Assembly: GCF_023101765.2 (NCBI RefSeq)
Contig: NC_064236.1
Span: 19,122,993-19,186,992, forward strand
Length of the DNA stretch: 64,000 nt
Source of the DNA: Spodoptera frugiperda
Lineage: Eukaryota > Arthropoda > Insecta > Lepidoptera > Noctuidae
Direction of reading: 5' to 3'
The notes beneath the pieces are model-generated. The model saw only the letters and a program-made list of their open reading frames with translations, had not been told where the DNA came from and did not search any database. Positions within the stretch are counted from its first letter, which is position 1. Each line of letters opens with the position of its first letter. Positions 1 to 10,131 of the stretch are shown piece by piece. Position numbers and translations under genes: made by a program.

Positions 1-200
1 TCATCGGTGGATGTAGATAATGTAACGGGATTATGTAACCAAGGAATCAACACATCTGCTCATTGAGCGATCGATAAATAATCTCATTATATACTTATGT
101 AATACTTCATTCTTATGTAAGGCGAGAGTAATTAGGGAAGCTTACTGTTTCCGTTAGTGAGAGCTATGTGACTGACGAATATGTTATTGTAAATTGATTA

Positions 201-270
201 TTTCCGATTTTACCGACTTTACCGATTTTACCGATTTTACCGATTTATCGACTTTACCGATTTATCGGCT
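201..270. repeat. Imperfect TTTTACCGA/CTTTACCGA minisatellite
   Basis: About seven consecutive units alternate TTTTACCGA, CTTTACCGA and TTTATCGA(C/G). The array is imperfect, so an old simple repeat is the likeliest explanation. Confidence 0.75.
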
Positions 271-984
271 CCAGTCTATATACTCAACTGCAGTTATGAT
301 ATAAACTTGTGAAGGTCAGTGGTGTCGTGCAAAGTCAGTATTAGGCTACTTACTATCACACCAACTTCATATAGGTAGATCATCCCACTGTGGCTTATCT
401 ATGTATACACTATATATCTTAAAAAATGCATTGAAGTCAAAGTCAAATCAGTTATTTCATATATAAAATGTTGAACATCAAACTAAATATTTGATCCATA
501 TGGTTGTACGACTGTATACTGCCTTACAACTACATATAATTAAATAACATCGATTTATGTCCGTGCGTAAACACTTGAACTCGATATGAAGTGTCGATGT
601 AACAGTTTACAATCCTGACTGCATTGCAAGTGTCTGAGTTCGAGTCTCGGGTCAGACGGTCTAATGATTTCCGGACAGACAGATATAGAATCTGTTGGCC
701 CGGTTATGTAAAGGTCAAGTTTATAAATAGATATTTCTTTTTATATTAAAAAACTTGCGATTTCGTTCGCTTGTGTATGATTGATATAAACACGGAAATC
801 TAGATAATACTTAGTCTAGACTTCTCTTTTTGACGAGTATCTTTAACGTAAGTTACATCGATAGTTAAAGTAATATTAAACGCGACTATTCAACTGGGGT
901 CACGCTTTCGGGTACTAGACCAATCAAAACATTACAGGTAGTTTAATTTTCATTATAATTCCATTTTTTATGTAATAAGCCGGT

Positions 985-1130
985 AAACGTTTAGACGGAT
1001 CACCTGATGGTAAGCAATCGCCGCTGCTTATGGACATCTGAAACACCAGAGGCGTATTTGTAACGCCTCTGGTTACCGGCATTCTGGGGGTAAGGAAATT
1101 AAGGATTGTTGGGGATTCGGAGTTGAGAAC
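985..1130 (-). repeat. Interspersed repeat family A, reverse copy
   Basis: This carries the reverse complement of the block shared by at least seven other places in the window (19837, 21709, 28494, 46790 and others): GGATCACCTGATGGTAAGC, then CCAGAGGCGT, GTAACGCCTCTGG and GGGGATT. It looks like the 3' end of a dispersed retroelement common in moths. The exact family was not identified. Confidence 0.65.
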
Positions 1131-2693
1131 ACCACATCCATTAAATAGAAAAAAAGAAATTGCATCTGTTTACTTTCATGGAATTCACTACGAGTCTGGT
1201 GCAAACATATAAATTAATAGAAAACATGTATTGCCAGCAAACCTTTCATTTAGCCATGTCTATAATAAATATCACTGTGTAGTTCCGTACGGAAATGTAC
1301 CGTAGTTACTTGTATATAATAATGGAGTAACAAGTCTAACGCTGTTAACTACACGTTCTATAACTATACAATTATATATCACTATATAATTCTGTGTAAT
1401 TACTAGCTACTCCCGCGGTTTCACTCGTCTTATCTCATTTTTACGTGACGTTTTATATATGCCACCCTCCATCCCTTCAACTATCTTCACTAAAAAAACT
1501 CATCAATTCGTTGGTTCGTTTTGCCATAAACTACGGTCAAAAAATCACACACAAATGCAGTTTCACATTTACAATATACTAGTTTCAGACAGCGGCTTCA
1601 CCCGCGTTCTCGTGAGATAGAATATCCTGTCACCCAAGTCAGTTCTACTACAATTTTTGCGTGTTTGGGGGATAAAAATCCAAACAAATAAACTTTCATA
1701 TTATTTTATAATATTAGTGTGATTACTGTCAGTGACCACTCGTCACCAATTAACTGGTGGACTATGACTCCTTCACCACTTAAGAGATTTTGCCTTAACC
1801 ATCACAACTAACTGACGGGATGGTGATCTCAGTTTAAAAACTTTACCAGTACTTTTCACCTTCAATCCTTTTGTCTTTACGTGAATAAAGCTATATACAT
1901 AGATATACAATTGAATGTCATATAACTGGAAGGTGCAATGGCAGGTACCTACATCTATCACTTAATAAACTAGCTAGTTCAGCAATTATATAACATGTTC
2001 GAAGACTGACCAAAGCCTTTCTCATTGTTTCTTGTTATAATAATAGTTATTGGCTATAATACTTACTTTTGCCAGTGACTTTGTACGTTTAGTAACAATA
2101 GGAGTTTCTTATACCTAAGGGAGATTCGGGAAATTCTTTCTTAATGCTATTGTGATACATGCCAATTTTCAATAGTGCATTTGGTAGCACATTGTCCATT
2201 AATTACTTGATTAGAGGAAAATATATAGGCACAGTAATAAAGAAGTCCACATTTCCCTTCTAGAAAGCATAAATCTACAGTAATTTTAAAACTTATAATT
2301 AAAAGCCTTTTTCCACAATATTAATCTGACATCCATTTTGTTACTTTTATTACATTTTACATCGAAATTAAAACCTCAATACTCGTATTACTTTTGAAAT
2401 GAAAAGCCCTTCGAGTAATCAGATTAAAATGTTGCCAAAAGACCATACAATGTTTTTAATTATAGTCTATTATGTAACAGTGGTTGAAAATCTGCGTGTG
2501 AGCTCATGTTCCATACGATTATTAATTCTCTTTGAGGTTCCCCTTTCATATATTGAATTGCGTGGCCTGACTTTACTCTCTATACTTAAAAGATTTTGAT
2601 TGTCTGTTTGTCCGTTAATTTCATGTAGGCTCTGATACTACCCGACCGATTTGTCTTTATATAAATTATTTCTTTTTGGGAAGCAATGTTGTA

Positions 2694-2946
2694 TCCCGAA
2701 GGGGTAGGCAGGGGTGCACATTATGGCACGTAATGCCACTATACAAAGTACACCCACGCTCCACAATTTCTGTTATAAGTCCCATGTAATAGGGGTGACT
2801 CCGTGCTACTACAGAGAAACTACTGCTGAAAAAAGCTACTAAAAAGTACAATACTTTGCTCGACCCGGGAATCGAACCCGAGACCCCTTGTCCGGTAGTC
2901 GCACTTGCAACCACTCAGTGGCAACTCAGGACGACTGACGAGGTAG
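2694..2946 (-). mobile_element. tRNA-derived SINE (family 1), minus strand
   Basis: Read on the minus strand, it has a degenerate tRNA-like head with an A-box-like segment (GAGTGGTTGCAAGTGCGAC) and a B-box-like segment (CGGGTTCGATTCCCGGG), then a body ending in GGTGCCATAATGTGCACC and CTACCCCTTCGGGA. The same unit recurs at 16609, 17580, 38862, 40655, 45480 and, diverged, at 58995. It is a pol III-type SINE, not a functional tRNA gene. Confidence 0.8.
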
Positions 2947-4654
2947 TCAGTGTAAAGTAATTATACCTAAGCATACTTTTTTACCCAGTTATTAAAACAG
3001 AATCTGAACCAACTATGTAGATGAAAATCTTCTAAATGAAAAGTAAAACCGCATTCAGAAAGCTAGTGCTAGGTTAAATAAACCTGCAATGCAAGATAGC
3101 CACCCGTCTCCGCCCGTCTTTTGTTCCTACACAAAGACGCGTCGAATTCAAAGGGTGATCGCTTTACAGTTATTTTAATTAAATGCGACCCTAGCCTCTA
3201 TTTACTTACGTCTAGTTTTCAATAGCACCTCATATTACTCTAATTTAAGCTCTTTGAGTTTGTCTGTGAGACTAATTTGTTTTTTATTGGTACGAGCGAT
3301 TGTGAGCTTTATTTACTAAATGATAAATGATATTTATTTTAGCAAATAGGTTATAAAATAACACTTTTACACGTCAATACTACTTTTAAATAAATGTGCC
3401 TTTTAAAAAATAGAATAATAATTTTGATTGTTTAAATGTCGTGTAATTAATCTGTCATCGATGCCTGTACTGTTGATAAATAATATAATAATACAATGTA
3501 AAGTAACAAAATGTAGCTTTTGAATAAATGTGATTTGTCCTGTTTTCATTTGAAATCCAATTAATGGAATGTTCAATACGAATTTCAATTTGTTTTCAAT
3601 TACAAGTTGCAAATAAATAGGTCCTTCGCTGTAATAACACAACTGGTGCAGTTGGATTAGTATTTTGTTACCGACAACATAGTTCCTAGGAAATTGAGTG
3701 GTTCCTTTGAGAGCGATTAGCGATAAGCGACATTGAAGTAAAATTTCGCGCAAATCTCAGTGCCAACACCAATAAGTTAGTTTACTGTCACTTCTCAGCC
3801 TATCAGATTTAATGAAACAAACTCGACAATGTACCTAAATCTGACACACTTCCTACGACAGTAAATATACCTATTATCTTTTCTTGTTGATAATGCAAGT
3901 TGTCACAAACATCTGTCCTATAAAAAGAACATACTGTAAAACATTTAACAATAACGTCCCGTACCTTATTTGTGCAATCGTTAAGATCATTAAAGTTGTC
4001 AACATATTAGAAAATATAAACCACATGTTTCGTAAGTATGTATTTTACAAAAAAATACAAGGTTAGAACTATGTTTCGTCTTTTTCGACCACAACGAATG
4101 AAACGAATGAAATAGAGCAAATGGTATGTCTTGATTGAACTTGAGTCAGTTAACGTGTTTTGTCACGCTTCGTTTACGAAGATTTACACCTTTACAACAT
4201 TCTTATTTATATGATAGATATCTATTTCGCTGAGTAAACAAGTATAAACTTGTTTTTGATTAAATTATAACTTAATAACAGTTGAATACATCATGTATAA
4301 TATCAGAATATCTATATCGGAATATATAATATCAGTTGATGAATATTTTATGAAAATTATTAACAAAAACCGACAAAGATTCCCCTTAACAATAGAGCTA
4401 GAATTAGAATTAGAGAAGAAAATATGTTCCCGCTAACACTGGCGCCCAACCTCAACGCACCCTCTATTTAATTGAGAACGAAATGCAAGACGGCTTCCGA
4501 CCGTCAATAACAGCTACAGACGGTTTCTAGTTTTTTGAAAATTCAATTAAAAACTAGAAACTCTCAGTCACAATCACGGGACACGGTTACAGTACAGACG
4601 TAGTTTTGGATTGCCGAAAAGGTAAAAAGAATAAATCAAAACACAATTCGAACC
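2947..4654. other. No recognisable gene
   Basis: This is unassigned AT-rich DNA. The longest open frame (minus strand, 3403-3753, about 116 codons) is rich in Leu and Ile, has no domain I recognise and no visible splice context. I regard it as a chance frame. Confidence 0.5.
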
Positions 4655-4806
4655 AACTCTAGGTATGAGAGGGTAGCGGGTTTACCGAGGCTCCGGCTCG
4701 AAAAGCAGGAATAGGAACGGGGTGGATTTTAGTCAGTAAGAGTCTGACACTCCCTCTCGCTTCGCCCTGGCAAGAGAAGTCATCAGATGATTTTCTTTTC
4801 TTAAAA
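4655..4806 (+). mobile_element. 3' tail of an R1-like LINE, truncated copy
   Basis: The segment GCGGGTTTACCGAGGCTCCG ... GTCAGTAAGAGTCTGACACTCCC ... ends in an A-run. It matches the 3' untranslated tail that follows a LINE reading frame at 40856-41668, and is also present at 32591, 63262 and, inverted, 30305. A weak short direct repeat (GGTATGAG / GATATGAG) may be the target duplication. Confidence 0.7.
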
Positions 4807-4845
4807 AAAGATATGAGTCATCTACTTTTGTAATAATTAAAGATT

Positions 4846-5405
4846 ATTATATTACTCAAGTAGCTAGACTTACGGCTTGTATCTCTAGACATTTCGTATC
4901 TATTTACGATCTAGTTTAACGAGAACTTGTGCAAATATTATGATAGATGGATTTCGTTATAAAATATTATATAGTACTAGCTTTCGCCCGCGACTCCGTC
5001 CGCGCGGATGTCGGTCTTCGCGTGGAAGTTTTATTTCTCCATTTTGAGTAACTCTGACAATGACATCTTATAAATATCTATTGGACCCAAATACGGCGAG
5101 GCCCATAATAATTAAGGAGATCCCTCTATTGAGCTACTGCTGTTGAGCTCGCGTTCTGTAGAATAAAACTGAAAAATAAAGATTTGTTTTCTACGTATTT
5201 TCAGTTGACCCTTCTACAGATTTATTATAATATGAATGAATGAATGAATGAATTAATGAATGAGAGTCTTATAAATTATATTACTCAAGTAGCTAGACTT
5301 ACGGCTTGTATCTCTAGACATTTCGTATCTATTTACGATCTAGTTTAACGAGAACTTGTGCAAATATTATGATAGATGGATTTCGTTATAAAATATTATA
5401 TAGTA
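4846..5405 (+). repeat. 131-bp perfect direct repeats flanking a 298-bp LINE-tail-like segment
   Basis: Positions 4846-4976 and 5275-5405 read as identical over 131 bases. Between them (4977-5274) is a segment starting CTAGCTTTCGCCCGCGACTC, typical of moth LINE 3' regions, and ending in a (TGAA)n-type tail. The repeats lack TG...CA ends and no primer binding site is visible, so they do not look like LTRs. Either an unusually long target-site duplication or a local duplication could explain this. Confidence 0.8.
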
Positions 5406-7080
5406 TTACTTTACTACGTTACTCTTACTACACATTCTTAGAATATTATCTATTTGTTGGTAAACTTGATTACCTAGAAACCTAGATAAAATCGCGATAC
5501 TAAGTAATGTGTTGTAGCTTCTTTTGTAACTGTTGATTGTTGATAATTGCGGTTATTTCTTAGATAGTCTGACTCCGGGTGACTGAATACTAAGCAGTGT
5601 GGACTAGATAATAAAATGAACTAATTGATCAGTTTATGACATTAGTTATTTAAAGATTCTCCCAAAAACATAATTATATCGGTTCAGAATAAAATACCTA
5701 TTCATTATTATTAATTCTATCAGTTATTACAATTATGTATTTGCGACGTTCATGTAGCTTAAATCAGTTATAGTATTAAAGCTCTTATTTTTACAAATCA
5801 TTATCTTATTCATATTATTTTGGTTACATATGTTAAAATTTGTTACTTAATATTGTTATAGTGTTTATAACAATTACATTATAGTATGTATAACTGTTTC
5901 CATACAATTAGTGGTGTTACTCCACTGTAGCGAGCTGAGATGTAATTGTTATGTATATTACGCCACGCTCTCTTATGACTACTCTAATAACTTATTTTGT
6001 TTTGTTTCGAATCAAGATATGAAAATAACACTATTGTTATTGTAATCCGTGTTTAGGAAGATGGTTGAAGATAAATCTTATAGTTTAATCTAATTACGAG
6101 TGTTAGGCTCGAGATTACGAAGTACCTATTTGTGTCAGAATTCCGAAGTTCTCAACAGGAATTCGTGCTTAAGAGTGTGTTACATAGGACTCCTAATAAA
6201 AACAGCCGAGTTGTGTAACACCTGGAACTTTCTAGGTAACAAAAAACCATTAAGTACCCAGTGGCATGTAGTAATGTTTTATTAATGAACTCAATTACAA
6301 AACAACACATAAAAATTAAGAATAACCTGCTTCACAGTGTTGAGATCACTCACTCCAGTCACCTTGCGATTTGCACGCGTAATAAACCCAGATGCACATT
6401 TACGTCACATGAGCAAAGTCGTCGCAGTCCAATTACTGGTTGCATCACAAATTGTGCGTTTCTCTCGCATTATCCACTTTGCTAGTAAGCAAGTGTATAG
6501 GGAAAGTGCGCGATTTGTAAGCACCGAAGACATCGCGCGTGCGATTTGTTAATCTGCCGCGACCTGTCGCATATTGAATTAATTTCTATGAGGCAACGAC
6601 TTTTTTTCGTGTGAATTTTATGCCGCTCGTGTGTTGCCGACTTTACTTGTATGGAATTAGATTTCGGAGTTTATTTTGTGTTTTGACATTGTTTTTTTTT
6701 TATGGATGAACCTCGGCACGTTCCTTTGTTACTTGCGTGGAATATTCGTAGGTCAATGGAGAACATTTTCTTTCGATTTCCATTCGTTTAGATTTGACAA
6801 TTTTGCTTGATTTTTTATGTCACCCTAGTTAGACTAAGAAGTGGGCAAAACATATTTAACTGACTTTAAAAAATAATTGTTTGTTTGTGCGCGATTATTT
6901 AACGAATGGCCGAACCGATTGTGATGCGGTTTTCAGAACTTTTGTTCGGTACACTAAGAAACAGGTTCTAGTATATTAATCGACTTTAAAAAGAAGAGGT
7001 TAAAGTTGGTATTTTAAACATAGTTTACTGAAAATTATTTACCTTTATACGCTTATGAGTCCCCTCATAAGTCTATAATT
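5406..7080. other. No gene recognised; GC-richer block at 6300-6570
   Basis: Most of this is AT-rich. About 6300-6570 is richer in GC and CpG, including a GCGCGTGCGATTTG-type stretch, and has two overlapping open frames of about 70 codons with no known motif. It could be an old element or regulatory DNA; nothing decides between them. Confidence 0.4.
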
Positions 7081-7119
7081 AGTCCCATAACTAACCCAGG
7101 GAGGGTTAGTTATGGGACT
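7081..7119. repeat. Perfect 17-bp hairpin
   Basis: AGTCCCATAACTAACCC (7081-7097) is followed after a 5-base loop (AGGGA) by its exact reverse complement (7103-7119). It lies about 520 bases upstream of the small protein exon at 7642. It could be a deletion relic of an inverted-repeat element. The stem is too short for a typical miRNA precursor. Confidence 0.8.
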
Positions 7120-7641
7120 TCTTACACAGAGTTGGGTATTCCACCGCAATATCAGTACGTAATTAATCAGATACCCCATAATTGCATTCCAATTACATTA
7201 GTATATTTCTGAGTAACAGTTGACAGGTAATTGTCATAATAATCCGATTTCTAGTAGTTGTCAAAGAGCTTTTGTTGAAACGGGTATAATGTATAGGTAA
7301 TTGCACTATTTGTTATGCCATTTGCAACTCTAAAAGCATAATAATAAGAATTATTGTGCATTTAAACATTGTTTTGTAACAAGAAAATCGCATTAAAAAC
7401 CACTTTTATTTAGTACCGTGAAACGGTGAATAGGTACAGAAGAGAGGTGAAAAAATGTTGGGAAAATATTCTAACATCTATTCACCCCATTTTACCGCTA
7501 TCCCATCTTAAAGGAGAACAAAAATCAAAATCTCGTTACTCTCTCTCTCTCTCTTCATCATGAGTTTGTTTACGACACAGACACTATCACATCTTTGCCA
7601 TCGATCCACTATAATATTAACTCCGAAATTTCCAATTCCAG

Positions 7642-7915
7642 CCACAAGCACGTAACCATCCACGTGCCGTACAAGGTGCACACCATCCACCACCACCACG
7701 TCTCGAAAGTCCACGTCCCCGTGCACGTGCCCGTGGTGAAGGAAGTCCCGGTGATCAAGGAGGTGCCTATCATTCAGCACGTTCCTGTCCCGGTGTACAA
7801 GCACGTTCCTGTCCCCGTGGTGAAGCACGTTGAGGTGGAAAAGAAGGTGTACCTGCCCGTGCACCAGGAGAGCCATGGATGGGAGGGCGAGTCGTTGTCG
7901 CACGGCTGGAACTGA
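7642..7915 (+). CDS. His/Val/Pro-rich low-complexity protein, last exon (cuticle-type)
   Basis: The frame runs to a TGA at 7913-7915 and encodes about 90 residues dominated by His, Val, Pro and Lys, with repeated VPV, KHVPVPV and VVKEVPVI motifs, an HHHH run, and an HGW motif occurring twice near the end (SHGWEGE, SHGWN). No ATG opens this frame. The upstream part continues open through a (CT)n tract, so I infer an intron acceptor TTTCCAATTCCAG ending at 7641, with a signal-peptide exon further upstream that I could not find. Proteins of this composition are common among moth cuticular and secreted structural proteins. A chance frame is unlikely given the regular repeats. Function is inferred from composition only. 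Confidence 0.6.
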
Positions 7916-8919
7916 TGGACTTTACTTGTTTTAGTTTAAGGTTTGTTTTTGAATTTTTATACTTTGCTAGTTGCTCTTTCTATGGGAGTTGATTTTTTTT
8001 CTTGAAATTGGAATGGAATAGGATTTTGAAATTAAAAATACGGTATGTTTAACAATAATACAAGTCCCTAAGCGTTACATAATTTTGGACAAATGGAATT
8101 ACCTATAAAGTATTTCGGACATTAATTTTGCAGTGAATAGACGAAAAGTCCGAAAGTCTTAGTTACAGAACTCTCTATAATTACTTCAAATGTTTTCATC
8201 TGTGTTAATGTATTCAAATCTTTTGAGACAGGATTTTCACACTATGTAGCTTAGATAAAAAATCATAGATACTCAGTTAAAACTATCATAACTACTTAAG
8301 GATCATAATAGTCTGAAAATACAATACTAATTCATTCCTTTTGTTCCCAGGATTCTTAGGTTAAGAAACCACACATCGTAATAAACAGGAGTTGCCGCCA
8401 AGATTACGAAGTCCCACGAAGTCATTTTCCGAACTTTCCCGAAGTTATTCCGAAGTTTCCCGAACCCAATTGGAATAGGATTTTATACTTATTACAAAAT
8501 CAATTTGAATTTGAATGAAAGAGACAAAACATTTCATATCTAAGATCGAATCATCTTCTTTTCTTGTATGAAATGTAAATTATTGTACGTAATTGTAAAA
8601 AAGTATCAAAATAGACTAAGAAAATTTTCAAACAAAATTTGTACTTACCAGACAAACAAACAGTGCCTGTGTTTTATATAGTTACCATAGATGTTAACCA
8701 TTTTATTATGTAAGAACCAAAGAGAATAAAAAAGATGTGTTTTAATTTTTTTATAAAAATATGAATTTTTATTTGGTCACCCTATGACTACGTGTATTCC
8801 GGAGTTGCGGACTACCTCCGGAGCTGCGGGTTTACCGGGGCTATTATTTTTTTTATCAAATAGGTACGAACACAATGAAATATTTATAAATAGGTATATT
8901 AATTAAACGTAAAGTCTAT
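7916..8919. other. Downstream flank, no gene
   Basis: AT-rich DNA. About 8790-8850 holds a short degenerate match (GGAGCTGCGGGTTTACCGGGGC) to the R1-like LINE tail. No other structure was recognised. Confidence 0.5.
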
Positions 8920-9183
8920 AATTCTGTGGTGTCAAGGTAAAAGGGGATAAGTCATAAAATTTAAAAATGAGTCAATGACACAATTGGATAAAATAAATGA
9001 ATTAGTTTTACGGTAAAAAGGAGATAAGTCAATTTAAATTGACTTAATATCTCCTTTTTTCAATTTAAATTGACTTATCTCCTTTTTACCGTAAAACTAA
9101 TTCATTTATTTTATCCAATTGTGTCATTAACTCATTTTTAAAATTTTATGACTTATCCCCTTTTACCTTGACACCACAGAATT
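8920..9183. mobile_element. 264-bp near-perfect palindrome (foldback/MITE)
   Basis: The left arm starts AATTCTGTGGTGTCAAGG and the right arm ends CCTTGACACCACAGAATT, with the two arms complementary for about 120 bases each. The centre carries a second nested inverted unit (GGAGATAAGTCAATTTAAATTGAC and its complement). AATT at both ends could be a 4-bp target duplication or part of the arms. There is no coding capacity. Confidence 0.85.
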
Positions 9184-9639
9184 GTACATACATTTTCAAA
9201 GGACATTCAATGTTGTGTAGTATAATAAACTTACAAACTTACTTAAGTACTTGTAATAAAAAACTAAATAAAAGAAGGTAACAAAGGCTTCATAGCACAC
9301 AAGTCTGAGACACACTCGAGAGAACTCAGCATTGCCATAATAATCATGATATAAATGTGAAGTGTGTCTGTTTATTTGTCCGTCGTTCAGGGTAAAACGG
9401 AACGACAAATCAAAGTCAAAATAGTCGAAGGGATGGACAGTGACACAGGCTACTTTTTGTCTCTTTCTAACCCTCCACTTCTCTAAAATAAGGCATGGAA
9501 GTTTGCATGGAGCATTCCACAATTTTCATGGCAGAAATAAAAAATTGCTTGCATTTATTTATGACAATTTTTTTTTATATAATTTTGGAAACTGCTCCCA
9601 ATGCCTTAAAGCACGTGCGAAGCTGGGCGGAAACCTAGT

Positions 9640-9990
9640 AAAATCATGTGACGCGGAATGCTGCTCATCAATATAAGCCTCTAGTATGGTTTGAAACCAG
9701 TTGAGTTTCTAGTCAAACAAACGCGACTAAGCCGTAAAATATGTATCATTAATTTAAAAAATCATATTTCATTATTCATATTTTTTTTCTACATTTCATT
9801 AATTATTATAATATTATCGGCTTATTCACGTAATTGTTTGATCGAGTTTTAAGCCATGCTAGAGGCTCATATTCATGAGCAGCGTTCCGCGACCCACGAC
9901 GCGACGATTGTCGCGCTGCTTCTGACTTGAAACTAGTCGAACATAATAATTAATTTAGTATGTCTCATGTAAGTTGTAATAAAATCATAT
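9640..9990. mobile_element. Two inverted copies of a palindromic MITE (family M1)
   Basis: The sequence around 9645-9780 and the reverse complement of 9815-9900 share GCGGAATGCTGCTCAT, AAGCCTCTAG and CTAAGCCG motifs. These recur at 33857-33991 and in Pde6 intron DNA at 36607-36774. The shared tail AATTTAGTATGTCTCA...GTAATAAAATCATA follows several copies. The element is non-coding. Confidence 0.65.
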
Positions 9991-10131
9991 TTCATGAATT
10001 GAAGACCGTACAAGAAGATCTTACAGTCTATAAAATTAGGCTATGACAATGACACACGACCGTTTTTCCGATAGCCGATAAACAAGGAGGATAGCGGGCC
10101 GCCTCTTAAAAAATTAAAAACACAAGATTTC

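Larger units (their letters stand above)
1..2693. other. Gene-free AT-rich intergenic DNA
   Basis: I see no exon with splice signals and no recognisable protein here. A TTTTACCGA-type short tandem repeat (about 201-270) and one copy of interspersed repeat family A (about 985-1130) lie inside it. Short open frames, such as those near 1773-1961 and 2399-2599, have no recognisable motif and base composition like the surroundings. Confidence 0.6.

Noticed and set aside
4846..5405. Small LTR retrotransposon or solo-LTR pair
   Set aside because: The repeats lack TG...CA ends, no primer binding site or polypurine tract is seen, and the insert resembles a LINE tail.
7595..7641. Start of the His/Val/Pro protein at a TTG codon
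   Set aside because: TTG is not a normal start in animals, the frame stays open upstream, and a splice acceptor at 7641 explains the boundary better.
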